From positions 1-42,925 of the forward strand of contig CACYHA010000019.1 in assembly GCA_902774035.1 (NCBI GenBank): DNA of 42,925 bases. The letters are read 5' to 3'. Origin of the DNA: Oscillospiraceae bacterium (lineage in GTDB: Bacteria > Bacillota > Clostridia > Oscillospirales > Acutalibacteraceae). Under the pieces are notes generated by a model that was not told where the DNA came from, made no database searches, and was given only the letters and a program-made list of their open reading frames with translations. This document shows, piece after piece, positions 1-6,909 of the stretch. The translations under genes were made by a program, and so were the position numbers. Positions within the stretch are counted from its first letter, which is position 1. Every line of letters begins with the position of its first letter.

Positions 1-497
1 CCGGCGTCCTGCTTTTCCTTCAGATGGCGTACATCGTCAAAGCTGCTGTCGCTTTCCGGGTGGGTCTCGGGATAACATGCGCCGCCGATGCAGAACGAGC
101 CGTCCGCCGCGATCTCTTCGATCAGCTCGCTGGCAAAGTGATAATCGGTCTCATGATTTTCCGGCACACGGTCGCCGCGCAGAGCCATGATGTTTTCCAC
201 CCTGTAGTCCTTGAGGGTCTGCATCTGCTTGTGGACGTAGGCCTTGCTGGAATTGATGCAGGTCAGGTGGGCGAGCACAGGCACGCCGGTCAGGTTCTGC
301 ACGTCGGCGCACAGCGCTGCCGTAAAATCGGACGTGCCGCCGCCTGCGCCGTAGGTCACGCTCATGAACGCCGGTTTCAGCGCCGCAATGTTCATGGCGG
401 CATTGAAGACGGCGTCGATGTTCGCAGTCGTTTTCGGCGGAAAAACCTCAAAGGAGAGGGTCGGTTTGCCGGTTTTGAGCAGGTCGATGATTTTCAT
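1..497 (-). CDS. metF: methylenetetrahydrofolate reductase, N-terminal part (runs off the window)
   Basis: The visible 165 codons are the N-terminal part of 5,10-methylenetetrahydrofolate reductase, the cytosolic flavoenzyme that makes 5-methyl-THF for methionine synthesis and one-carbon flow. The protein starts MKIIDLLKTGKPTLSFEVFPPK; the FEVFPPK segment is the family signature at the first beta strand, followed by a TYGAGGG-like strand and by MALRGDRVPEN, which matches the ALRGD region of the family. Start: ATG at 495-497, with GGAGGTG about 5-8 bases upstream. The 3' end lies beyond base 1, so length and C-terminus cannot be judged. No clear promoter is seen before it: the upstream DNA is a heptamer repeat and a broken HAD gene, so it may be read from the UPF0210/ACT promoter. 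Confidence 0.93.
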   Translation of the reverse strand, partial: MKIIDLLKTGKPTLSFEVFPPKTTANIDAVFNAAMNIAALKPAFMSVTYGAGGGTSDFTAALCADVQNLTGVPVLAHLTCINSSKAYVHKQMQTLKDYRVENIMALRGDRVPENHETDYHFASELIEEIAADGSFCIGGACYPETHPESDSSFDDVRHLKEKQDA

Positions 498-509
498 ATG
501 AACACCTCC

Positions 510-571
510 GGGAGAAGGGAGTAGGGGGTAGAATTGAAAATTGGAAATTGAAAATTGAAAATTGAGAATGG
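510..571. repeat. heptamer tract, compound (GGGAGTA type joined to ATTGAAA type)
   Basis: Successive 7-bp units can be read without losing phase: three GGGAGTA-like units followed by five ATTGAAA-like units. It separates metF from the broken HAD gene. Unlike most tracts in the window it does not follow a stop codon in the AATTGAA sense; the neighbouring minus-strand genes read it as CAATTTT. Confidence 0.8.
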
Positions 572-595
572 ATTGGGATGTGCAAAAAGAGTCGC

Positions 596-969
596 TTATC
601 TCGGGAGCGAAACCAAATCTTTTCTATGAATAAACTGACAGTTTGCTCTTTCTGCGGTGATTCGGTCTTTTTCTTCGTCGCCTGTGAAAAGCAAGTCATT
701 TACCTTAACATGATAAAAATCGGCTATGAAATACAAACCGTAAGGATTGGGTTTCCTAAAGCCGCAGCTTCCATCTGTTCTTTGCGCAGCTCCAACCCCA
801 ATTTTTGATTCACTTTTTCAAAACCGGTATCGTAGCAGTCACACCAACAAGACGGCATACCCGCAAATTCCATCAGAGTTCCGCCGAGATCGAACACGAT
901 CACTCTCGTATCTGTATTTTTCAATTTTCCATTTTCAATTTTCAATTCTTCATTCTCCCGACCCCTCAT
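596..969 (-). pseudogene. HAD-family hydrolase remnant with internal deletion and frameshift
   Basis: Two halves of one HAD-superfamily phosphatase lie in different frames. The first half (969 to about 724) contains VIVFDLGGTLMEF, the motif I loop with the nucleophilic Asp, and a cap start KVNQKLGLELRKEQME; it stops at 724. The second half, read in the next frame from about 751 to the stop at 596-598, contains NPYGLYFIADFYHV and VNDLLFTGDEEKDRI, which is motif IV (GDxxxD). The middle, with motifs II and III (roughly 100 residues by family comparison), is missing, and the two halves meet near 745-755. The normal N-terminus is also gone: residues before the FDLGG strand are encoded by a heptamer tract. 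It cannot make an active enzyme. Confidence 0.75.
917..955 (-). repeat. ATTGAAA heptamer tract at the 5' end of the HAD remnant
   Basis: Minus-strand reading gives imperfect ATTGAAA/AATGGAA units. It lies just after the stop codon of the UPF0210 gene (973-975), in the same AATTGAA sense as tracts after other genes, and it replaces the expected start of the HAD gene. Confidence 0.75.
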
Positions 970-972
970 CAA

Positions 973-2334
973 CTAATTCTTCAGGCTATGCATCGGGGCA
1001 GGAATGCGGCCGCCGCGGGCGATGAACGCTTCGGCGCCGAACGGATGCACATCCATCACGGGAGCAGAGCCGAGCAGACCGCCGAATTCCACCACGTCGC
1101 CGACCTGTTTGCCCGGGGCCGGAATGATGCGTACCGCCGTGGTTTTGCAGTTGACCACGCCGACAGCAGCTTCATCCGCAATGATCGCGGAAAGGGTCAC
1201 TGCGCTCGTGTCGCCCGGCACGGCGATCATGTCGAGGCCAACGGAGCAAACGCAGGTCATCGCTTCCAGTTTGTCCAGGGAGAGCGCGCCCATCTGCGCG
1301 GCTTCGATCATGCCCTCGTCCTCGCTGACGGGGATGAACGCGCCGGAAAGGCCGCCCACATGGCTGCTTGCCATCACGCCGCCCTTTTTGACCGCGTCGT
1401 TGAGCAGGGCCAGCGCCGCCGTGGTGCCGTGGGTGCCGCAGTGTTCCAAGCCCATCTCTTCGAGGATCCGCGCCACGGAGTCGCCTTTGGCAGGCGTGGG
1501 CGCAAGCGAGAGATCAACGATGCCGAAGGGAACGCCGAGCCGCTGGGAAGCTTCCTTCGCCACGAGCTGACCCATGCGGGTGATTTTAAACGCGGTTTGT
1601 TTGATCGTTTCGGCCACCACGTCGAAGGGCTGCCCCTTGCAGCTTTGCAGGGCATGGTAAACCACGCCGGGGCCGGAAACGCCGACATTGATCACGCACT
1701 CCCCTTCTCCGACGCCGTGAAACGCGCCGGCCATAAAGGGATTGTCCTCCACCGCGTTCGCAAAAACCACAAGCTTTGCGCAGCCGAAGCCGCCGAAATC
1801 CCGGGTGCGTTCCGCAGTTTCCTTGATGATCTCGCCCATTCGCGCCACGGCGTCCATGTTGATGCCGGCCTTGGTCGAGGCCACGCAGACGGACGCGCAC
1901 ACGCGCTCCGTTTCGGCAAGGGCAGACGGAATGGAAGCGATCAGGCGTTTGTCGCTTTCGGAAAGGCCCTTTTGCACCAGAGCGGAAAAGCCGCCGATGA
2001 AATTCACGCCGCAATCCTTGGCGGCCTTGTCCATCGCCAGCGCGATCGGCGTGTAATCGTCCTCTTTGCAGGCGGCGGCGACCAGCGAGATCGGCGTGAC
2101 GGAAATGCGCTTGTTGACGATGGGGATGCCGAACTCTGTCTCGATCTGTTCGCCGACGGTGACGAGGCGGTCGGCTTTCGCCATGACCTTCTCATAGACC
2201 TTTTCGGCGCAGCGCTCCACCCTCTCGTCGGCACAGTCGAGCAGGGAGATGCCCATGGTGACGGTGCGCACATCGAGATGGCGGTTCTGGATCATGTCCA
2301 GCGTGCTGACGATGTCTTGCATATTATACAGCAT
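973..2334 (-). CDS. UPF0210/DUF711 PFL-like family protein
   Basis: This 453-residue protein belongs to the UPF0210 (DUF711, 'PFL family') group, which has a pyruvate-formate-lyase-like fold and no firmly established reaction. Recognisable segments are [28 protein letters not shown] near the N-terminus (shown from 5 to 32), [24 protein letters not shown] and [20 protein letters not shown]. Length matches the family (about 450). Start: ATG at 2332-2334 preceded by GAGGTG at 8 bases; a second ATG five codons in is possible. Nine bases separate it from the ACT-domain gene upstream, the conserved UPF0237-UPF0210 pair, so the two products probably act together, with the ACT protein as a likely ligand-sensing partner (inference). 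Confidence 0.9.
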   Translation of the reverse strand: MLYNMQDIVSTLDMIQNRHLDVRTVTMGISLLDCADERVERCAEKVYEKVMAKADRLVTVGEQIETEFGIPIVNKRISVTPISLVAAACKEDDYTPIALAMDKAAKDCGVNFIGGFSALVQKGLSESDKRLIASIPSALAETERVCASVCVASTKAGINMDAVARMGEIIKETAERTRDFGGFGCAKLVVFANAVEDNPFMAGAFHGVGEGECVINVGVSGPGVVYHALQSCKGQPFDVVAETIKQTAFKITRMGQLVAKEASQRLGVPFGIVDLSLAPTPAKGDSVARILEEMGLEHCGTHGTTAALALLNDAVKKGGVMASSHVGGLSGAFIPVSEDEGMIEAAQMGALSLDKLEAMTCVCSVGLDMIAVPGDTSAVTLSAIIADEAAVGVVNCKTTAVRIIPAPGKQVGDVVEFGGLLGSAPVMDVHPFGAEAFIARGGRIPAPMHSLKN

Positions 2335-2343
2335 GGCGCCACC

Positions 2344-2613
2344 TCAGACTCTGTGCATCCGCGTGAAAATATCTTCGCGCTGAATGCGCACAACAAGACC
2401 CATCTCATCGCCGATGGCGGCAAGGGCGTCGCTCAGCTCGGAGAAGCCGAGCTTGCATTTTTCCAGCTCGGCCAGCATCGCCATGGTGAACAGATCCTGC
2501 ATGACGGTCTGGCTGATATCAAGAATGTTGACGTCGTTTTCGGCAAGGCAGGTGCAGACCCGGGCGATGATCCCGGTGGTGTCCTTGCCGGTGACGGTGA
2601 TGATGGCGCGCAT
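2344..2613 (-). CDS. ACT domain protein, UPF0237 family
   Basis: An 89-residue single ACT domain. ACT domains bind small ligands, often amino acids, and regulate a partner. The sequence opens MRAIITVTGKDTTGIIARV and continues with ENDVNILDISQTVM, the typical beta-alpha-beta pattern with the DxxGIIA turn. Start: ATG at 2611-2613, with AAGGAG about 8 bases upstream; the longer reading from 2622 lacks a ribosome binding site. It is the first gene of a two-gene unit with the UPF0210 protein, driven by the promoter at 2650-2677. Partner and ligand are not known. Confidence 0.9.
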   Translation of the reverse strand: MRAIITVTGKDTTGIIARVCTCLAENDVNILDISQTVMQDLFTMAMLAELEKCKLGFSELSDALAAIGDEMGLVVRIQREDIFTRMHRV

Positions 2614-2649
2614 CGCAACCACTCCTTCGATCCAAAGACTCTATTCTTT

Positions 2650-2677
2650 ATTATAAAGCATCGCCGGAATTTGTCAA
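2650..2677 (-). promoter_or_regulatory. sigma-A type promoter for ACT/UPF0210
   Basis: Minus strand: TTGACA, 16-bp spacer, TATAAT. It starts the ACT-UPF0210 unit and lies just beyond the terminator of the upstream secreted-protein gene. Confidence 0.8.
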
Positions 2678-2691
2678 GGGCTTTTCCGGCA

Positions 2692-2722
2692 CAAAAAAAG
2701 TGCCCGCCGAAGCGAGCACTTT
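2692..2722 (-). terminator. intrinsic terminator of the secreted protein gene
   Basis: Minus strand: 10-bp stem AAGTGCTCGC / GCGGGCACTT with a TTCG loop, followed by a run of seven T. Strong Rho-independent terminator. Confidence 0.92.
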
Positions 2723-2738
2723 GGGTTTTGGGTTTCTC

Positions 2739-4274
2739 TTAGAACTTGAACATGCTGAACAGGTTGGAGAAGAAATCGCCAAGGGATTTGAACAGGTTGG
2801 AGAAGATGCTGCCGAAGCTGAAGCCGCCGGAAGAACTGCTGCTGGAGCTGGAGGAGCCACCGCCAACCGTGTAGTTCGGATACTGGACATAGAGACCGTC
2901 AGTCAGGGGAACGATCACCTTGATGAAAGCGCCGAAATCTTCGTCAGCTTCCGCAAACAGGGCAACTTCGTCGCCGATGACATTCGTCTGGGTTTCGCTG
3001 ATGATCTTGCCGACGATCTGCTTGTTGGCATTGTAAACGATGGCGTTCTTGCCCTTTTCGGTGGAGACCCACACGCCCTTGGTGACAACAGCCTTGTCAG
3101 CAGCGATGAGCTTGCGGAAAGCGTTCAGCTTCGCGCAGGAGATCGCGCCGGACTTGATGAGAGCGTTCATCTCTTCGGTGTTGGACCACAGGTTGATGAG
3201 GGAACCGACTTTGTTCCACAGGCTGGAGGACTTGGTATCAGCAAGCTTCTTGAGCATGCCTTCACCGGTCTCACGCAGGGTGAGCATAGCGTTGATCGCG
3301 AAGTTCCAGGCAAGGTCGCCCATCTCAGCGGCGGTCTCAGCTTCTTCTTCGTTCTCAGCCTTGAACTTCGGCATCAGGGCGCGGTTTTCCGCAGCGGTCA
3401 CATAACCGGGGACAGCGTCTTCGATCTCAACGATCTCAGCAAGGGAGGTCATGTACTGATACAGGTTCTCCGTGTCGAACACTTTCTTGCCGATGGTGCC
3501 GGACAGGTTGTAGATGGTGTCGATGACGGCGGTCACGGTGTTGGTCTTCATCGCGACGGAGATGCCGGCATATGCGCCTTCCTTGGCAACGTCGGTTGCA
3601 AGATCGGCAAGGATCTGCTCTTTCACAGTGTCAAGATCCTGGGTGATCTTCGCTTTGATGTTGCGGGCAGCGGTCTTGATGGTGTCTTCATGGTCACCGC
3701 TCACGTTGGCGATGATGTAATCAAGGAATTCGCTGTAGTAGATGCTGGCAGCCTGGATGGAAAGCACCTTGGCATAAGCTTCAACGTACTTTTCATAGGA
3801 CTCGTTGGCAATGTTGCCGGCCTTCACAGCAAAACCGAGCACCTGAACGGCAGTGCCCCAGGAGCTGTTTTCCGCAAGGTCAAGCACGTGGGTATAGCTG
3901 TCGATCTTTTCCACAACTTCCATGCCCTTGGAAACGCCGGAGAGCACGTTGAGGACCTTTTCGAAGGTCTCGTTGTTGTATTCAGCTTCGATCTGTTCGA
4001 TGAGGTTGAGAAGCAGGCCTTCCGCGAAGTTCACGTCTTTGCTGTCGGTGAATGCGTTGACCCAGGCGTCATCATAGGTTGCGAACACGCCCATGGCGAT
4101 TCTGTCGGCCTTGAACTCGTTCTTGTCTTTTACGTACTGGATGTGTTTGTAGTTGGATGCGGTTTTGATTTCGGTGATGATCGCGTCGTTCTTTTCAACG
4201 GCTGCAAAAGCGGCGAACGGGACGACCGTCAGGAGCATCAGAGATGCGAGCAGGATTGCGAGTACCTTTTTCAT
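2739..4274 (-). CDS. secreted protein of unknown function with Ser linker and Phe-rich tail
   Basis: I do not recognise the family. The 511-residue protein starts with a signal peptide (MKKVLAILLASLMLLTVV followed by PFAAFAA; cleavage probably near residue 25). The mature part is mostly predicted helical and acidic, with no Cys-rich or catalytic signature that I can see. The C-terminus has GGG plus a run of nine Ser (about 470-482), then a short amphipathic tail rich in Phe and Leu (SIFSNLFKSLGDFFSNLF). A similar linker-plus-tail occurs in the leucine-rich-repeat protein at 13149. Start: ATG at 4272-4274 with AAGGAG upstream, behind a consensus promoter. It is a single-gene unit bounded by a strong terminator and is probably well expressed and exported. 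Confidence 0.85.
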   Translation of the reverse strand: MKKVLAILLASLMLLTVVPFAAFAAVEKNDAIITEIKTASNYKHIQYVKDKNEFKADRIAMGVFATYDDAWVNAFTDSKDVNFAEGLLLNLIEQIEAEYNNETFEKVLNVLSGVSKGMEVVEKIDSYTHVLDLAENSSWGTAVQVLGFAVKAGNIANESYEKYVEAYAKVLSIQAASIYYSEFLDYIIANVSGDHEDTIKTAARNIKAKITQDLDTVKEQILADLATDVAKEGAYAGISVAMKTNTVTAVIDTIYNLSGTIGKKVFDTENLYQYMTSLAEIVEIEDAVPGYVTAAENRALMPKFKAENEEEAETAAEMGDLAWNFAINAMLTLRETGEGMLKKLADTKSSSLWNKVGSLINLWSNTEEMNALIKSGAISCAKLNAFRKLIAADKAVVTKGVWVSTEKGKNAIVYNANKQIVGKIISETQTNVIGDEVALFAEADEDFGAFIKVIVPLTDGLYVQYPNYTVGGGSSSSSSSSSGGFSFGSIFSNLFKSLGDFFSNLFSMFKF

Positions 4275-4320
4275 GGGAATCTCCTTCTTTCTGAATATAT
4301 TTAGGTTTTATCCTACTGAG

Positions 4321-4349
4321 ATTATATGATAAAAAACAAAAAATGTCAA
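4321..4349 (-). promoter_or_regulatory. consensus promoter for the secreted protein gene
   Basis: Minus strand: TTGACA, 17 bp, TATAAT, a perfect match to the sigma-A consensus about 45 bases before the start codon. Confidence 0.9.
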
Positions 4350-4448
4350 ATGGTTTATTAAAAATTCTTACACTTCGTGAAAACTGCACAAGGAAAAGTT
4401 TTATCTGTCATTCATTCTGCATATTTTTGTGCGAATCGCCCCATTTTC

Positions 4449-4468
4449 GGGTGAATCATGATTCACCC
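4449..4468. other. perfect 20-bp palindrome
   Basis: GGGTGAATCATGATTCACCC is perfectly self-complementary. It lies between the malic enzyme terminator hairpin and the promoter of the gene at 4274. It could be a dimeric operator or a second terminator stem; it has no T run after it on the minus strand. Confidence 0.55.
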
Positions 4469-4471
4469 AAA

Positions 4472-4506
4472 GCGGCAGACAGTTCCGCAAGGGTACTGTC
4501 TGCCGC
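4472..4506 (-). terminator. hairpin terminator after malic enzyme
   Basis: A 12-bp perfect stem, GCGGCAGACAGT / ACTGTCTGCCGC, with an 11-base loop, 17 bases after the malic enzyme stop. The following T run is short (CTTTGGG), so termination may be incomplete or helped by the palindrome next to it. Confidence 0.65.
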
Positions 4507-4523
4507 AGGGAATGCTTGTTCGC

Positions 4524-5696
4524 TCAGATGCGCGCCACGCCGGAGTCGATCGCGGCCTGGGCAACGGCCTTTGCAACGGCGTCCTTCACGCGCTCGTCGA
4601 AGGCGGCCGGAATGATGTATTCCGGGTTCAGCTCTTCTTCGGAGACAAGGTTCGCCAGCGCATAGGAAGCGGCGACCTTCATCGCGTCGTTGATGTCACT
4701 TGCGCGCACGTCAAGCGCTCCGCGGAAGATGCCCGGGAAGGCCAGAACATTGTTGATCTGGTTCGGGAAATCGCTGCGGCCGGTGGAGACCACGGCTGCG
4801 CCGGCTTCCTTCGCCTCGTCCGGGAAGATTTCCGGGGTCGGGTTCGCGCAGGCAAAGATGATGGGATCCTTCGCCATGGTGCGGACCATGTCCTTGGTCA
4901 GGGTGCCGGGGCCGGACACGCCGATGAACACGTCGGCGCCCTTGATGACGTCGGCCAGCTTGCCCTTTTCCATCGCCTGGTTGGTGATCTCCGCCATCTC
5001 TTCCTTGATCGGGTTCAGACCCTCGCGGCCCTTGTAGATCGCGCCGGTGCGGTCGGTCATAATGACGTTCTTGAGGCCCATGCTCATGAGCAGCTTGATG
5101 ATCGCGATGCCTGCGGCGCCCGCGCCGGAGGTGACGATCTTGACGTCTTCGATCTTCTTGCCGACGATCTTCAGCGCGTTCAGCAGACCGGCGAGGGTGA
5201 TGATCGCGGTGCCGTGCTGGTCATCGTGGAAGATGGGGATATCGCAGCGCTCCTTCAGGCGCTTTTCGATCTCGAAGCAGCGCGGGGCGCTGATGTCTTC
5301 CAGATTGATGCCGCCGAAGGAACCGGCAAGCAGCTCGACCGTGTGAACGATCTCTTCCACATCCTTGCTTCTCACGCACAGGGGGATGGCGTCCACGCCG
5401 CCGAAGGCTTTGAAGAGCACGCATTTGCCTTCCATAACAGGCATGCCGGCTTCGGGGCCGATGTCGCCGAGGCCGAGAACGGCGGTGCCGTCGGTGACAA
5501 CGGCAACGGTGTTCCAGCGGCGGGTCAGTTCATAGGACTTGCTGATGTCCTTCTGAATCTCAAGGCAGGGCTGTGCAACGCCCGGGGTATAAGCGAGAGA
5601 GAGCGCGTCCTTGCTGTCCACAGAGGCGCGGGGGGTCACTTCGAGCTTGCCCTTCCATTCATAGTGCAGTCTCAAAGATTCTTTTGCATAATCCAT
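4524..5696 (-). CDS. NAD(P)-dependent malic enzyme
   Basis: This is a 390-residue short bacterial malic enzyme that oxidatively decarboxylates malate to pyruvate in the cytosol. Visible signatures are YTPGVAQP (about 37-44), the TDGTAVLGLGDIGP strand, the metal site FHDDQHGTAI, the dinucleotide loop VTSGAGAAGIAI and FPNQINNVLAFPGIFRGAL. Length is normal for the form without a phosphotransacetylase domain. Cofactor preference cannot be read reliably. Start: ATG at 5694-5696 with AAGGATG upstream. It is 31 bases after the Ldh-family dehydrogenase gene and probably cotranscribed with it and glpK, which would link glycerol and C4-acid metabolism to pyruvate (inference). Confidence 0.94.
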   Translation of the reverse strand: MDYAKESLRLHYEWKGKLEVTPRASVDSKDALSLAYTPGVAQPCLEIQKDISKSYELTRRWNTVAVVTDGTAVLGLGDIGPEAGMPVMEGKCVLFKAFGGVDAIPLCVRSKDVEEIVHTVELLAGSFGGINLEDISAPRCFEIEKRLKERCDIPIFHDDQHGTAIITLAGLLNALKIVGKKIEDVKIVTSGAGAAGIAIIKLLMSMGLKNVIMTDRTGAIYKGREGLNPIKEEMAEITNQAMEKGKLADVIKGADVFIGVSGPGTLTKDMVRTMAKDPIIFACANPTPEIFPDEAKEAGAAVVSTGRSDFPNQINNVLAFPGIFRGALDVRASDINDAMKVAASYALANLVSEEELNPEYIIPAAFDERVKDAVAKAVAQAAIDSGVARI

Positions 5697-5727
5697 AGGT
5701 ATTCATCCTTTCTGAGCGTTGCGGAAA

Positions 5728-6837
5728 TCAGTTTTCCCAGGGGAATTTGTAGTCGAGCTTCAGATCGTCGCGAACCTTGCTCATCTCAGCCTGCACGGAC
5801 TCGTTGATGGGCACGCCGCTGTCCTTGCGCTGCAGCCAGACGTTCCATTCCTTTTCGTTCGCGGACCAGATGCGCTCGGCGCCCGGCTGCTTTTTGGAAG
5901 CGCGGACAGAGCGGATGATCTCGCCGGCCTTTTTGCGGCAGAGCTCTTCGCCGAGGAAGTGATCGGTGTCGATGGCGATGAAGAAGTGGCCCAGATGATA
6001 GGGACGCTTGTTGCCGTTCTCGTCCTTGCCGTCCAGATCTTTGCCATAAAGGCCGTCCTGCAGCACGGAGGAGAGCAGCTCCACGACCATGGCGTAGCCG
6101 TAGCCCTTGTAGCCGCCGAGCGCTTCGCCGATGCCGCCGAGAGTGGCGAGAGCGGCCGTGCCCTTGCGGATCTTGGCAAGCGCCACGCCGGCGTCGCCTT
6201 CCACCGCGTTGCCGTCGCTGTCGATGATGGTGCCCGGATGGACGTCTTCGCCGATGCGGGCATAGTATTCGATCTTGCCGTTCTGGGTGATGGAGGTGGC
6301 GCAGTCGATGATGAAATCAAAGTCTTCGTCGGTCGGGATGCCGATGGTCAGCGGGTTCGTGCCGAACATGCCTTCCACGCCGAAGGTCGGCGCGACGGAC
6401 GGACGGGCGTTGGTGCCGGTGATGCCGATGCAGCCCTGTTTGCAGGCCATGGTCGGATAGTAGCCGGCGATGCCGTAATGGCAGGAATTACGGACAACGA
6501 CCATGCCGAGGCCATATTGCTTGGCCTTGTCGATCGCCATCTGCATGGATTTGTAGCCGATGACCTGGCCCATGCCGTCGTGGCCGTCGACCACTGCGGT
6601 ACAGGGGGTCTCTTTGATGATCTCGAAGTTTGTGACCGGGTTCTGGATGCCGTCGTTGATGCGGTCGATGTAGATCGGCTTAAAGCGGTTGCAGCCGTGC
6701 GATTCGATGCCGCGCTTGTCGGATTCCAGCAGCACGTCAACAACGATCTTCGCGTCGTCCGCAGGCACGCCGACGCCTTTGAACGCGTCTTCCATAAACG
6801 AACGTGCGGTGTCCCAGTCAAGAATTACTTTTCCCAT
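5728..6837 (-). CDS. Ldh-family (malate/lactate/ureidoglycolate-type) NAD(P) dehydrogenase
   Basis: A 369-residue member of the YlbC/AllD/MDH2 family of 2-hydroxyacid dehydrogenases, unrelated to Rossmann-fold malate or lactate dehydrogenases. Family signatures are ESDKRGIESHGCNRF (about 41-55, with the catalytic SHG), NSCHYGIAGYY, GTNARPSVAPTFG, GTNPLTIGIPT and GGYKGYGYAM. The true substrate may be malate, lactate, sulfolactate, ureidoglycolate or another 2-keto acid; sequence alone does not decide. Start: ATG at 6835-6837 with AGGAG 8 bases upstream; an upstream GTG at 6844-6846 lies inside that site and is unlikely. Location between glpK and malic enzyme favours a C3/C4 acid. Confidence 0.9.
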   Translation of the reverse strand: MGKVILDWDTARSFMEDAFKGVGVPADDAKIVVDVLLESDKRGIESHGCNRFKPIYIDRINDGIQNPVTNFEIIKETPCTAVVDGHDGMGQVIGYKSMQMAIDKAKQYGLGMVVVRNSCHYGIAGYYPTMACKQGCIGITGTNARPSVAPTFGVEGMFGTNPLTIGIPTDEDFDFIIDCATSITQNGKIEYYARIGEDVHPGTIIDSDGNAVEGDAGVALAKIRKGTAALATLGGIGEALGGYKGYGYAMVVELLSSVLQDGLYGKDLDGKDENGNKRPYHLGHFFIAIDTDHFLGEELCRKKAGEIIRSVRASKKQPGAERIWSANEKEWNVWLQRKDSGVPINESVQAEMSKVRDDLKLDYKFPWEN

Positions 6838-6909
6838 GTGAATCACTCCTATAAAATATTTGACAGATTTATTTGTTCCGTGAAAGTCACGGTCGGTTCC
6901 GGGGTTTTG

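Noticed and set aside
448-699. Minus-strand 83-codon ORF with FSIFNFQFSI
   Set aside because: Largely the antisense-open reading of a heptamer tract, with no family match.
805-2742. Plus-strand open frame of 645 codons
   Set aside because: Antisense to the UPF0210 and ACT genes; its start lies in the HAD remnant and heptamer tract.
2700-4304. Plus-strand open frame of 534 codons opposite the secreted protein
   Set aside because: The minus strand has a signal peptide, consensus promoter, ribosome binding site and terminator; the plus frame has none.
6850-6905. CCGTGA-AAG-TCACGG as a glpK terminator
   Set aside because: Only a 6-bp stem with 3-base loop and no T run on the minus strand; glpK and the next gene are probably cotranscribed.
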